A stretch of 64,000 bases of DNA from Rhodobacter sp. (GCA_016704435.1 JADJAB010000003.1:186001-250000); one strand, 5' to 3'; numbered from the stretch's first letter, positions 1-9,071 are shown. Numbers and translations: made by a program. The notes: generated by a model not told the origin, from the sequence alone.

Positions 1-827
1 GTGTGCTTGCGGTTCATCGCCTTCAGGATGCGGTCACTGCCGGACTGCACCGGCAGATGCAGATAGGGCATCAGCTGCGGCACTTCGGCATGGGCCGAGA
101 TCAGGTCATCGGCCATGTCACCCGGGTGGCTGGTGGTATAGCGGATGCGGTCCAGCCCCGGCACGGCGACCATCTCGCGGATCAGGCGGCCCAGGCCCCA
201 GCCGCCTTCACCGTGCCAGGCATTGACGTTCTGGCCCAGCAGGGTGATCTCGCGCACCCCGCGGGCGACCAGATCGCGCGCCTCGGCCAGAAGGCGGGCG
301 GGCGTGCGGCTGACCTCGGCACCGCGGGTATAGGGCACCACGCAAAAGGCGCAGAACTTGTCGCAGCCTTCCTGCACGGTCAGAAAGGCCGTCGGGCCGC
401 GATTGGCCTTGCGTTGCGGCAGGTGGTCGAACTTGTCTTCGGCCGGGAAATCGGTGTCGACGCTGGGTCCGGAGGCGCGGGCCATCGCAGGCAGACGGTG
501 ATAGGCTTGCGGGCCGACGACGATATCGACCATCGGCATCCGGCGCTGGATCTCGGCGCCTTCGGCCTGGGCGACGCAACCGGCAACGCCGATCTTCAGA
601 TCGGGCTTGCCTTGCTTCAGGGGCTTCAGCCGGCCCAGGTCGGAATACAGCTTTTCGCTGGCCTTTTCGCGGATGTGGCAGGTGTTCAGAAGCACCATGT
701 CGGCGTCTTCGACGCTGTCCGTGGTGACATAGCCCTCGGCACCCATGGCCTCGGCCATGCGCTCGCTGTCATAGACGTTCATCTGGCAGCCGTAGGTCTT
801 GATGAACAGCTTCTTTGCGTCCGCCAT
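1..827 (-). CDS. miaB: tRNA-2-methylthio-N6-dimethylallyladenosine synthase MiaB (C-terminus off window)
   Basis: Radical-SAM methylthiotransferase that converts i6A37 to ms2i6A37 in tRNAs reading UNN codons; cytosolic. The frame is open from the ATG at 827 to the window edge (275 codons), so the end is missing. The N-terminal UPF0004 domain carries the three auxiliary cluster cysteines (about C14 in KTYGCQMN, C50 in LLNTC, C84 in VAGC). The radical-SAM CxxxCxxC follows (about C155, C159, C162 in EGCDKFCAFC), then LLGQNVNAW and TSHP. The TRAM domain lies outside. Alternative family members (MtaB, RimO) fit less well because the GQNVNAW and CAFCVVPYTRG segments are MiaB-like. High confidence. 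Confidence 0.97.
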   Translation of the reverse strand, partial: MADAKKLFIKTYGCQMNVYDSERMAEAMGAEGYVTTDSVEDADMVLLNTCHIREKASEKLYSDLGRLKPLKQGKPDLKIGVAGCVAQAEGAEIQRRMPMVDIVVGPQAYHRLPAMARASGPSVDTDFPAEDKFDHLPQRKANRGPTAFLTVQEGCDKFCAFCVVPYTRGAEVSRTPARLLAEARDLVARGVREITLLGQNVNAWHGEGGWGLGRLIREMVAVPGLDRIRYTTSHPGDMADDLISAHAEVPQLMPYLHLPVQSGSDRILKAMNRKH

Positions 828-901
828 TGCGATCCTCGGGGTCTTGGTAGGGCTCGGGTCTACAGCCAAGGCGGGGTCTGTGCAACGCGAACAGGTGGCG
901 G

Positions 902-932
902 CGAAGTCAGGGGGCATCGAAGTCAGGGGGCA
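902..932. repeat. Tandem 16-bp duplication at the end of the GFA-family gene
   Basis: Two adjacent copies of the unit TCGAAGTCAGGGGGCA (the first lacking its initial T). The right copy overlaps the stop codon of the leftward GFA-family gene and the left copy lies just beyond it. It is a recent-looking slippage duplication with no evident function. Confidence 0.6.
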
Positions 933-1342
933 GCGACCGGCAGATCGGGGCTGTCACGCAGGAATTGCGGCAGGCCGTCGGCGATCTCGTAAAAGCGGCC
1001 CTTGTCCGCAGTGAAGATGTGGCAACTTGCCTTTAGGCCAGCGGGCGCGTCTAGAGATCCCGCAAGGATGGCGACATTCGGCCGATCAACGGGCTTCCAG
1101 AACAGCGCCGAACCGCAAGTGCCGCAAAAGCCGCGCCGGGCGAAGGTCGAGGCGGCATACCAGCGGAGATACTCGGCCCCGATCAGGCGCAGGCTGTCCC
1201 AGGGGACGGAAGTGGTGGCGTAGTAAAGCCCCGTCTGGCGGCGGCACTGGTCGCAATGGCAAAAGACCACGTCGCGCAAGGGGGCGATGGTTTCGTAGCG
1301 GATCTTGCCGCAGAGGCATCCGCCCTTGCTGAGCTTTGGCAT
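923..1342 (-). CDS. GFA-family (glutathione-dependent formaldehyde-activating-like) zinc protein
   Basis: 139-residue protein of the GFA/CENP-V fold. The zinc-binding pattern is complete: CxC at about C9/C11 (GGCLCGKIRY), CHCxxC at about C28-C33, and GFCGTCG at about C73/C76. The family binds structural and catalytic zinc, and most members are uncharacterised despite the name, so the substrate is unknown. I place the start at 1342, where GGGGGCCAC precedes the ATG. A longer open frame to 1513 has no family-like residues upstream. It sits alone between miaB and a rightward hypothetical gene. Confident of family, not of reaction. Confidence 0.88.
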   Translation of the reverse strand: MPKLSKGGCLCGKIRYETIAPLRDVVFCHCDQCRRQTGLYYATTSVPWDSLRLIGAEYLRWYAASTFARRGFCGTCGSALFWKPVDRPNVAILAGSLDAPAGLKASCHIFTADKGRFYEIADGLPQFLRDSPDLPVAAP

Positions 1343-1511
1343 GTGGCCCCCTTTTGCCTTTGCGGCAAGTCTAGCCCGGGGGCATGGCCGTCCCGGACCA
1401 AAATCGACCGCCCGACCGCTGAATCCGCCGCAGGGGTCATGGCCCCCTTGCCTTGCACGAAGACTTAACCGATTTTGGAAACAATCCGGCGGACCCGACA
1501 CGAAAGCAGGC

Positions 1512-2381
1512 ATGCGCTACAAGGACCTGGACGATTTCCTGAAACGCGGTACGGCGGCCCTGGCCAAGGGCCCGCTCAGCATTGTCATGGCCGAGGATGA
1601 GATCGAGGTCGACAGCACCCTGCGCCACAACCTGACCACCGGCTTTCAGAACGTGGTCCTGCTGGCGCCGCCCGAAGTGGCGCTGGCGCCCGACCTGGAA
1701 GATCGGGTGTATCAGGTCGCGCATGACGTCTATGCCGATGCGGCTCTGCCCGAGGCGGTGAACCGCATCAACGACGCGGCAGCGGGAATCTGGATCTACT
1801 ACTGCTACAACGCCGAATACCTGTTCTTCCCGTTCTGCGAAACCCGCACCATCCGCGACCTGCTGTCCTTCCACGCCGAGGAACGGCGCGAGGCGATGCT
1901 GACCTATGTGATCGACCTCTATGCCGGCGATCTGGACCGGCACGTCAATGCGGTCTCGCTGGAAGATGCGCATCTGGACCGCTCGGGCTATTACGCGCTG
2001 GCCCGCAAGGACGAGGCGAAGAACTGGGCGCCGATCGACCGCCAGCTGGATTTCTTTGGCGGGCTGCGCTGGCGGTTCGAGGAGCACATGCCCTGGGCCC
2101 GGCGCAAGATCGACCGGATATCGATCTTCAAGGCAAGGAAAGGGCTGCGGCTGGGACCGGAGTTCACCTTCAACGAGCCCGAGATGAACACCTATGCCTG
2201 TCCCTGGCACAACAACATCACCGCAGCGGTCTGTTCGTTCCGTACTGCCAAGGCACTGCGCAGCAACCCCGGATCACGGTTCGATATCCAGAACTTCCGC
2301 TGGCACAATTCGACGCCGTTCGAATGGCAAAGCCAGCAGCTGATGGATCTGGGCCTGATGGAGCCTGGGCAGTGGTTCTGA
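1512..2381 (+). CDS. Conserved hypothetical protein, 289 aa
   Basis: Soluble 289-residue protein without a signal peptide or membrane segment. The start at 1512 (MRYKDLDDFLKR) is the first Met giving protein-like sequence; the open frame extends further left without such sequence. The N-terminal stretch (LSIVMAEDEIEVDSTLRHNLTTGFQNVVLL) looks like the first beta-alpha units of a glycosyltransferase-A-type Rossmann fold. The middle is rich in aromatic and acidic residues (IWIYYCYNAEYLFFPFCETRT, DLYAGDLDRH, EDAHLDRSGYYAL). From memory, related proteins in Rhodobacteraceae are annotated hypothetical or family 2 glycosyltransferase. I cannot confirm a DxD metal site, so no function is assigned. 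Confidence 0.8.
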   Translation: MRYKDLDDFLKRGTAALAKGPLSIVMAEDEIEVDSTLRHNLTTGFQNVVLLAPPEVALAPDLEDRVYQVAHDVYADAALPEAVNRINDAAAGIWIYYCYNAEYLFFPFCETRTIRDLLSFHAEERREAMLTYVIDLYAGDLDRHVNAVSLEDAHLDRSGYYALARKDEAKNWAPIDRQLDFFGGLRWRFEEHMPWARRKIDRISIFKARKGLRLGPEFTFNEPEMNTYACPWHNNITAAVCSFRTAKALRSNPGSRFDIQNFRWHNSTPFEWQSQQLMDLGLMEPGQWF

Positions 2382-2650
2382 TGAGCGGGCGGTGAAGCAA
2401 TTGCGCGCCTGCCGGCGCAAGGTCTTCTGGTCTGGAACCCTTGCGCCCCGATCAAGCCGCGCCTGATGAGGGGCCCCGCCCCTCAAACTCCCCGGCGCTC
2501 AAACTCCCCGGCGTGTCCTGACCAAAGTGAAACCCGTTTCCGCTTCATCTCGGAAAAGTACTCCTGCCGGAGGCAAACGACCGAGGCGGTTGGCCGAAGG
2601 CCAGAGCCGAGAAATACCAACACACCCCGTCAATCAAAATCCGTTGAAAT
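2382..2650. other. Intergenic region with hairpin, tandem repeat and dispersed repeat copy
   Basis: No gene is visible between the convergent hypothetical gene and irr. It holds a GC hairpin at 2467-2485 (TGAGGGG/CCCCTCA) that may terminate the rightward gene. A perfect 16-bp tandem repeat follows (CTCAAACTCCCCGGCG at 2482-2497 and 2498-2513). A composite copy of the dispersed repeat lies at 2543-2612. Confidence 0.6.
2543..2612 (-). repeat. Dispersed intergenic repeat, composite copy
   Basis: Read on the minus strand this is CTCGGCTCTGGC, a 5-base linker, GCCAACCGCCTCGG, a spacer, then GGAGTACTTTTCCGAGATGAAG. The same two-module order recurs at 6437-6509, and single modules recur elsewhere in the window. 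The first module is itself palindromic (GGCC-TTC-GGCC at its centre). Confidence 0.65.
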
Positions 2651-3105
2651 CTAGCGGCGGCGCAGGCGGATCACCACATCGACGCGGGCGATCTCCGGTG
2701 CCTTCGGGGGGCTGCCGGCAGGTCGGCGAAACGCAGATCTTCCTTCGGTGCATCGGTCAACGTGGCACTGTCTTCCCAGAAAAAATGCGGATGATCGTCG
2801 GTCCGGGTGTCGAAATAGATTTTCGACCCGTCCACTACCACTTCGGTCATCAACCCCACATCGCAGAAGGCGCGAAGCGTGTTGTAGACCGTAGCGAGGC
2901 TGACCTTCTCGCCCGAGCGGTCGGCCAGGTCATAGAGGCCCTCGGCCGTCACATGCCGGTCTTCGCCGTCACCAACCAGCAGACCCGCCAGCGCCAGACG
3001 CTGCCGCGTCGGACGGAGTCCGCCGTGCGCCAGCCATTCGGCACTTCGTGTCTGTTCGTCCACCAGCATCTCGACCGTCTCCCGACTGCCGCATATATAG
3101 ATCAC
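2651..3105 (-). CDS. irr: Iron/heme response regulator Irr (Fur family), frameshifted near the 3' end
   Basis: Fur-superfamily DNA-binding regulator of iron and heme genes. The winged-helix part is intact (GLRPTRQRLALAGLL, VSLATVYNTLRAF). The dimer/metal part has VVVDGSKIYFDTRTDDHPHFFWED, matching Irr rather than Fur. The frame as given runs off after LPAAP and stops at 2671. One added C in the run opposite G6 at 2706-2711 restores IARVDVVIRLRRR and a stop at 2651, the usual family ending. The first Met is at 3105; MLVDEQ at 3069 is an alternative start. I see no N-terminal GCxxxD heme motif. Divergent from fabA. The frameshift is probably a sequencing error. Confidence 0.88.
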
Positions 3106-3114
3106 AGACCTGTC

Positions 3115-3128
3115 TTTTCAATTGAAAA
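3115..3128. promoter_or_regulatory. 14-bp perfect palindrome in the irr-fabA divergent promoter region
   Basis: TTTTCAATTGAAAA is a perfect, AT-only-flanked palindrome in an otherwise GC-rich window, 10 bp upstream of the first irr Met. It is a plausible operator for Irr autoregulation or another Fur-type protein. It does not match the classic Irr-box wording exactly, so the cognate regulator is inference. Confidence 0.4.
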
Positions 3129-3239
3129 TCGTTCGCAACGACCATCGCTACACCTCTGCCGCCGCCCCGCCCTTGCGTCCTATTCCATGCCTCTGTTACA
3201 CGAGATGGCAACAATGACACCAAGGGGGATGCGCTGACG

Positions 3240-3749
3240 ATGGGTCTTTATCCGACGAAGTTCGACAAGGAAGACCTGCTGAAATGCGCCCGAGGAGAGC
3301 TGTTCGGCCAAGGCAACGCGCAACTGCCCGCGCCGCCGATGCTGATGATGGACCGGATCACCGACATCTCCGCGGATCGCGGCGCGCATGGCAAGGGTCA
3401 TGTCGTGGCCGAATTCGACATCACGCCCGATCTTTGGTTCTTCGACTGCCACTTCCCCGGCAACCCGATCATGCCGGGCTGTCTGGGGCTGGACGGGCTG
3501 TGGCAGCTGACCGGCTTCAACCTCGGCTGGCGCGGCTGGCAGGGGCGCGGCTATGCCCTGGGCGTGGGCGAGGTCAAGCTGACCGGCATGGTGCGGCCGG
3601 ACCGCAAGCAGCTGACCTATTTCGTTGATTTCACCAAGGCGATCCAGAGCCGCCGGTTGACCATGGGCGTCGCCAATGGCCGGGTCGAGGCGGATGGTGA
3701 GGTGATCTATCTGGTGACGGACATGAAGGTGGCGTTGAGCGAGGCCTGA
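3240..3749 (+). CDS. fabA: 3-hydroxydecanoyl-ACP dehydratase/isomerase FabA
   Basis: Dehydrates 3-hydroxydecanoyl-ACP and isomerises trans-2- to cis-3-decenoyl-ACP, the entry to anaerobic-type unsaturated fatty acid synthesis; cytosolic hot-dog fold. At 169 residues it matches the family length. The active-site His (about H71 in FDCHFPGNPIMPGCLGLDGLWQ) and Asp (about D85) are both present. It lies divergent from irr and upstream of fabB and fabI on the same strand, the usual alphaproteobacterial order. An unusually long gap separates it from fabB here. Confidence 0.97.
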   Translation: MGLYPTKFDKEDLLKCARGELFGQGNAQLPAPPMLMMDRITDISADRGAHGKGHVVAEFDITPDLWFFDCHFPGNPIMPGCLGLDGLWQLTGFNLGWRGWQGRGYALGVGEVKLTGMVRPDRKQLTYFVDFTKAIQSRRLTMGVANGRVEADGEVIYLVTDMKVALSEA

Positions 3750-4346
<597 letters not shown>

Positions 4347-5576
4347 ATGCGCCGCGTCGTCATCACCGGGATCGGCATCGTCTCGCCCATCGGCAATTCG
4401 GCCGCCGAGGTCGAGGCCTCGTTGCGCGCCGGGAAATCCGGCATCGTCTTTGCCCCGGACTATGCCGAGCGCGGTTTTCGCAGCCAGGTGCATGGCCAGC
4501 CGAACATTGTCTTCGAGGACCATATCGACAAGCGCGACCTGCGCTTCATGGGCGATGGCGCGGCCTACAACTTCATCGCCATGAAGCAGGCCGTCGAGGA
4601 CAGCGGGCTGGCCCCGGAGGACGTGTCGAACGACCGCACCGGCATCATCGTCGGCTCTGGTGGGCCCTCGACCAAGGCGTTCTTCAAGGCCCACACCATC
4701 GTGCGCGAAACCGGCAGCCCGAAACGGATCGGGCCGTTTGGCGTGACCAAGGGCATGTCGTCGACCACCTCGGCCTGCCTGGCGACACCGTTCAAGATCA
4801 AGGGCGTGAACTATTCGATCACCTCGGCCTGCTCGACATCGGCCCATTGCATCGGCAACGGCACGGAACTGATCCAGATGGGCAAGCAGGACATCGTCTT
4901 TGCCGGCGGCGGCGAGGAACTGGACTGGACGCTGTCCTGCCTGTTCGACGCGATGGGCGCGATGTCGTCGAAATATAACGACGCGCCGGCCACCGCCAGC
5001 CGCGCCTATGACGCCACCCGCGACGGGTTTGTCATTGCCGGTGGCGGCGGTGTGGTGGTTCTGGAGGAACTGGAACACGCCAAGGCGCGCGGAGCGAAGA
5101 TCTATGCCGAACTGACCGGCTATGGCGCCACCTCCGACGGCTATGACATGGTGGCACCATCAGGCGAAGGCGGCGAGCGGTCGATGAAGCTTGCGCTGGC
5201 AACCCTGCCCGAGGGACGCAAGATCGACTATATCAACAGCCACGGCACCTCGACCCCGGTCGGCGACGTGACCGAGATGGAAGCGATCCGCCGCGTCTTC
5301 GGCCGCGGGCAGACGCCGCCGGTTGCCTCGACCAAGTCGCTGACCGGGCATTCTCTGGGTGCCACCGGCGTGCACGAGGCGATCTATTCGCTGCTGATGA
5401 TGCAGGGGCGGTTCATTGCGGCTTCGGCCAATGTGACCACGCTGGATCCCGCGCTGGACCCGGCCGAGATCGTCACCTCCTTGCGCGAGAATGTCGATAT
5501 CGACTCGGCGCTGTCGAACTCTTTCGGCTTCGGCGGCACCAATGCCACCCTGGTCATGTCGAAGTATCTTGCTTGA
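4347..5576 (+). CDS. fabB: Beta-ketoacyl-ACP synthase I FabB
   Basis: Elongates cis-3-decenoyl-ACP made by FabA and general acyl-ACPs by decarboxylative condensation with malonyl-ACP. The 409-residue thiolase-fold protein has the complete Cys-His-His triad: about C162 in ITSACSTSAHC, H299 in YINSHGTSTPVGD and H335 in KSLTGHSLGATG, with K330. The ATG at 4347 is preceded by GAGGGAGG. It is followed 29 bp later by fabI on the same strand, so the pair is likely cotranscribed. High confidence. Confidence 0.97.
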   Translation: MRRVVITGIGIVSPIGNSAAEVEASLRAGKSGIVFAPDYAERGFRSQVHGQPNIVFEDHIDKRDLRFMGDGAAYNFIAMKQAVEDSGLAPEDVSNDRTGIIVGSGGPSTKAFFKAHTIVRETGSPKRIGPFGVTKGMSSTTSACLATPFKIKGVNYSITSACSTSAHCIGNGTELIQMGKQDIVFAGGGEELDWTLSCLFDAMGAMSSKYNDAPATASRAYDATRDGFVIAGGGGVVVLEELEHAKARGAKIYAELTGYGATSDGYDMVAPSGEGGERSMKLALATLPEGRKIDYINSHGTSTPVGDVTEMEAIRRVFGRGQTPPVASTKSLTGHSLGATGVHEAIYSLLMMQGRFIAASANVTTLDPALDPAEIVTSLRENVDIDSALSNSFGFGGTNATLVMSKYLA

Positions 5577-5605
5577 TTTCAATTGGTTATTGAAGGGGCG
5601 CCAGC

Positions 5606-6394
5606 ATGGCAGAGCTGATGAAGGGCAAGCGCGGCCTGGTGATGGGCGTCGCCAATGAACGCTCGATCGCCTGGGGCATTGCCAGCGCCCTGCATGCCGA
5701 AGGGGCGGAACTGGCGTTTTCCCATCAGGGAGAGGCGTTCGGCAAGCGGCTGGCGCCGCTGGCGGCCTCGGTCGGGTCGGATTTCATGGTCGATGTGGAT
5801 GTGACGGATGAGGCATCGCTGGATGCCTGCTTTGCATCCCTGGGAGAACGCTGGGACAGTCTGGATTTCGTGGTGCATGCGATTGCATTTTCCGACAAGA
5901 CCGAGCTGACCGGGCGCTTTGTGAACACCTCGCGCGGGAATTTCCTGAATTCGCTGAATATCTCGTGCTTTTCCTTCATCGACGTGGCGCGGCGGGCGGA
6001 AAGCATGATGCCAAATGGCGGCGCGCTGATCACGCTGACCTTCCAGGGGTCGAACCGCGTCTCGCCCAATTACAACGTGATGGGCGTTGCCAAGGCGGCA
6101 CTGGAAAGCGCCACGCGCTACCTGGCCAATGACCTCGGGCCGCAGAAGATCAGGGTCAACGCGATCTCTCCCGGGCCGATGAAGACCCTTGCCGGGTCCG
6201 CCATCGGTGGCGCGCGGGCGACCTTCCGCCATACGGAAGAAAACGCACCGTTGCGCGCGAATGCGACGCTGGAGGCGATCGGCGGCACGGCGGCCTGGCT
6301 CTGCTCGGACTATGGCGCGGCGACGACAGGCGAGGTGATCCACGTCGACGGCGGCTACCACGTCCTCGGCTTTCCGCAGGCCGAGCACCTGTAG
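5606..6394 (+). CDS. fabI: NADH-dependent enoyl-ACP reductase FabI
   Basis: Reduces trans-2-enoyl-ACP to acyl-ACP, the last step of each elongation cycle; target of triclosan and isoniazid-type inhibitors in the family. The 262-residue divergent SDR has the nucleotide-binding segment GVANERSIAWGIA and the catalytic Y156-x6-K163 (YNVMGVAK) at the same numbering as E. coli FabI. It follows fabB by 29 bp with GAAGGGGCG before the ATG. A dispersed-repeat copy lies just downstream. Confidence 0.96.
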   Translation: MAELMKGKRGLVMGVANERSIAWGIASALHAEGAELAFSHQGEAFGKRLAPLAASVGSDFMVDVDVTDEASLDACFASLGERWDSLDFVVHAIAFSDKTELTGRFVNTSRGNFLNSLNISCFSFIDVARRAESMMPNGGALITLTFQGSNRVSPNYNVMGVAKAALESATRYLANDLGPQKIRVNAISPGPMKTLAGSAIGGARATFRHTEENAPLRANATLEAIGGTAAWLCSDYGAATTGEVIHVDGGYHVLGFPQAEHL

Positions 6395-6436
6395 CAGAGG
6401 TTTTCAGGCGGAGCGGCTGCGCCGCAGTCCTTCTTT

Positions 6437-6509
6437 CTCGGCTCTGGCGCGATGCGCCAACCGCCTCGGACCTGCGCTCCGCGCGGGGAGTATTTGGACC
6501 AAGATGAAG
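6437..6509 (+). repeat. Dispersed intergenic repeat, composite copy
   Basis: CTCGGCTCTGGC, a short linker, GCCAACCGCCTCGG, a spacer, then GGGGAGTATTTGGACCAAGATGAAG, in the same module order as the copy at 2543-2612. It lies in the convergent gap between fabI and the exonuclease gene, where a short GC hairpin (GCGGC TGC GCCGC, about 6413-6425) also sits. The whole gap (6395-6586) shows no gene. Confidence 0.65.
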
Positions 6510-6586
6510 CCTGCCCGGTCTTGCCCTTCTTCTTGGCAGAACTGTCCGGGGGCCAGCCCCGCAGGCCCTTTCTTGCCGGTGCAGGC

Positions 6587-8662
6587 TCAGCCGTTCAGAT
6601 CTTTCAGCAACCGCCCGTGCTTGCGCACTTCTCTCAGCACGTCGCCGAAGGTGATCAGTCCCTTGCCTTGCAGCATCGGCAGCAGTTTCAGGAAGGCATC
6701 CGCCGTGGCGACCGTATCGCCGATCGCGGTGTGGCGGGCTTCTTCGGGGATGGTGATGCCCAGCCGGTGAGTCAGCGCGTCCAGGCTGTGGACCTCGTGC
6801 TGGCCGTAGACCACGGCCGACAGCAGCACGGTGTCGAGCACCGGGTTGTCGAAGCCGAAGCCCAGCTTGGCCTCGGCCCGGCGAAGGAATTCCATATCAA
6901 AGGGCGCGTTATGGGCGATCAGCACCGCGCCTTCGGCGAATTTGTGGAAGCGCGCGGCGACCTCTTCGATGAAGGGCGCCTCGGCCACCATCGCCTCGGT
7001 GATGCCATGCACATCGGTGGACGACAGCGGGATGCCGCGGCGCGGGTTGACCAGCGTGTCGAAGACCTCGCCTTCCACCCGGCGGCCGTTGACGATGCGG
7101 ACGGCGGCGATCTGCACGATCTCGTCGCCCTGCAAGGGCAAGAGGCCGGTGGTTTCGGTATCGAACACCACGCAGGTCAGATCGGCCAGCGGCGTCTCCG
7201 CCACCTTGGCGTTGCGGGCCTTTTCCAGCAGGTCGAAGTCGTAGACCACGCTGCGCTGCACCGGTTTCGGGCGTTGCGTGACCCGTCGCGCCTGGCGGAT
7301 CGGCAGGCACAGTGATTGCAGCCCGCCATGGGGTTCGGGCCAGATCTCGGTCGCATGGGTGGCCAGCACAGTGCGACAGGGGATGTCGGGCACGGCCTTG
7401 TCCAGCGGCTCGGCCAACCAGCGGTCCAGCAGCCCGATCGACAGCGGCTGGCCGACCCAGAGCAGGCGGATCATTGCGCCGGTGTCTTCCTCCACGATGG
7501 TCAGTCGCAACGCCTGCGACAGCCCGGCATCGCGCACATGCAGCGCGATTTCGTCCAGCAGCAGGATGATCTCGAAGCCGTTGCAGCGCAGCAGGAGGTT
7601 CGCCGCCGCCGTCTCCAGCGGCAGTCCCCGGCCTTCCAGCCGCGCCTTCAGCCCGTCGGCCAGATCGGCAGCGCGGGTCAGCGCCAGGGGCCAGCTGTCG
7701 TGGCGCCCGTCGTCCTGACGCTGCGCGAGTTCCGTCACCGCCTGGGTCAGCGCCTGCACTTCCTGCCGCAGGGCCGCGTCCAGCCGGCCTGGCGCGGCTT
7801 CGCCTTCCGGGATCACCGCCAGAAGGGTGGAGAGGTTTGCCGCAGGGCGGCGGGCGCGGTCCATCACCTCGGCCAGAAGCGCCTCGCGCCGGGCATGGGC
7901 GGCCAGATCGGCGGTCACGTCCCGCAGTGTCAGCACATAGCCTGGCACCGCCCCCGCCCCCGCCGGCAAGAGCCGCATCCGTGCCGCCAGCACGGTGGCG
8001 CCGCCGATGGTGCTGCACAAGAGATCGGTCGCGACATCGGTATCGCCGGTGGCGATCAGCCGGTCATGCGCCAGCCGGACCGGGCCTTCGCGCAGGAAGT
8101 CGAACAGCCGCCGATCCAGCCCCGGCGCCATGCCGGCAGCCATGAGATCCACGGCCTGCCCGTTGTAGAAGACCAGCGCATGATCGCCCGAACACAGCAG
8201 CACACCCACCGGAACATCCGACAAGAGCGTTTCCAGCCGTCCCTTCTCATCGGCCAGCCGCGCGGTTTCGCGAGCCACCGATTCCGCCAGCGCATTGCGG
8301 GTTTCCGCCAGCGAGGCTGCCGCCGCGCTCGCCGCCGGGGCCAGATCGCCCAGGTAGCGGGCGATGGCGGCATCCATCTCTCCGGTCACGTCGGCATGGG
8401 CGCGGGCACGCAGGGCACCGGCCAGGATGTCGATGGGTTTGGCGACATTGACGTCGAACAGATACCAGACCCCGGCGATCAGCCCCAGGATGGCAAAACC
8501 CGCCACCACCCCGGCCTGGACGAAGCCGACCAGTGCATCCGGGTTGGCGCCCAGCCGGTGGTATCCCAGCCACAGCCCCAGCCACAGCGCCGCCCCTGCG
8601 CCCGCCATCAGCGCCGCGAAGAACAGAAACACCCGGATGCGCAGCGACAGACCTTGCAGCAT
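6587..8662 (-). CDS. Membrane PAS/kinase-like sensor fused to a DEDDh 3'-5' exonuclease
   Basis: 691-residue fusion. Residues about 8-70 form two membrane segments. A HAMP-like and helical linker (75-140), a PAS-like domain (about 145-260) and a degenerate histidine-kinase-like part (260-460) follow. The expected H-box reads DRARRPAANL and lacks His. The C-terminal 200 residues are a DnaQ-type exonuclease with all catalytic residues: D501/E503 in FDTETTGL, D589 in HNAPFDMEFL, H644 and D649 in HTAIGDTVATAD. It is the last gene of the acetate block, 3 bp after the response regulator. Known relatives beside actP/DUF294 genes are annotated epsilon-like nucleases. The target of the nuclease is unknown. 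Confidence 0.85.
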   Translation of the reverse strand: MLQGLSLRIRVFLFFAALMAGAGAALWLGLWLGYHRLGANPDALVGFVQAGVVAGFAILGLIAGVWYLFDVNVAKPIDILAGALRARAHADVTGEMDAAIARYLGDLAPAASAAAASLAETRNALAESVARETARLADEKGRLETLLSDVPVGVLLCSGDHALVFYNGQAVDLMAAGMAPGLDRRLFDFLREGPVRLAHDRLIATGDTDVATDLLCSTIGGATVLAARMRLLPAGAGAVPGYVLTLRDVTADLAAHARREALLAEVMDRARRPAANLSTLLAVIPEGEAAPGRLDAALRQEVQALTQAVTELAQRQDDGRHDSWPLALTRAADLADGLKARLEGRGLPLETAAANLLLRCNGFEIILLLDEIALHVRDAGLSQALRLTIVEEDTGAMIRLLWVGQPLSIGLLDRWLAEPLDKAVPDIPCRTVLATHATEIWPEPHGGLQSLCLPIRQARRVTQRPKPVQRSVVYDFDLLEKARNAKVAETPLADLTCVVFDTETTGLLPLQGDEIVQIAAVRIVNGRRVEGEVFDTLVNPRRGIPLSSTDVHGITEAMVAEAPFIEEVAARFHKFAEGAVLIAHNAPFDMEFLRRAEAKLGFGFDNPVLDTVLLSAVVYGQHEVHSLDALTHRLGITIPEEARHTAIGDTVATADAFLKLLPMLQGKGLITFGDVLREVRKHGRLLKDLNG

Positions 8663-8665
8663 CGG

Positions 8666-9070
8666 CTAGCCCCCGGCGCCCAGAAGACGGCGCACTTCCT
8701 CCCTCAGCTCCTTCAGCTCGAAGGGTTTGGTAATGAAGCCGTCAGCCCCGATCGCCAGGCCCTTGCGCTTTTCGATCGACGACCCGCGCGCCGTCATCAT
8801 CAGGATCTTCACATCGTGCAAGCTGGGGTCCAGCCGCACGCCCTGGCAGATTTCGTAGCCCGAGGCGCCGGGCAACATCACGTCCAGCACCACCAGATCG
8901 GGGTGCATGGCACGGATCTTCGGCAAGGCCGCGTCGCCATCGGCCACGCGGTCATGCTCGTACCCTTCGCGCGTCATCAGATAGTCCAGCGCCAGCGCGA
9001 TGTTGTCTTCGTCTTCCACCACGAGAACGCGGTGTTTCCTCCCACCGTCGGTCTTCTTGACCTCGGCCAT
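8666..9070 (-). CDS. Single-domain response regulator
   Basis: 134-residue receiver domain without an output domain. It has the acidic pair in VLVVEDED, a phospho-acceptor Asp at about D63 (LVVLDVMLPG), a conserved Thr in MMTARGS, and a Lys in FITKPFELKEL. The start at 9070 (MAEVKKTDGG) gives a normal receiver N-terminus; the frame continues upstream without family-like sequence. It sits between a membrane protein and the sensor-exonuclease fusion with only 1-3 bp gaps. It is therefore a candidate phosphorylation partner or regulator in the same acetate-linked system; the partner kinase is not obvious in this window. Confidence 0.9.
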   Translation of the reverse strand: MAEVKKTDGGRKHRVLVVEDEDNIALALDYLMTREGYEHDRVADGDAALPKIRAMHPDLVVLDVMLPGASGYEICQGVRLDPSLHDVKILMMTARGSSIEKRKGLAIGADGFITKPFELKELREEVRRLLGAGG

Positions 9071-9071
9071 C

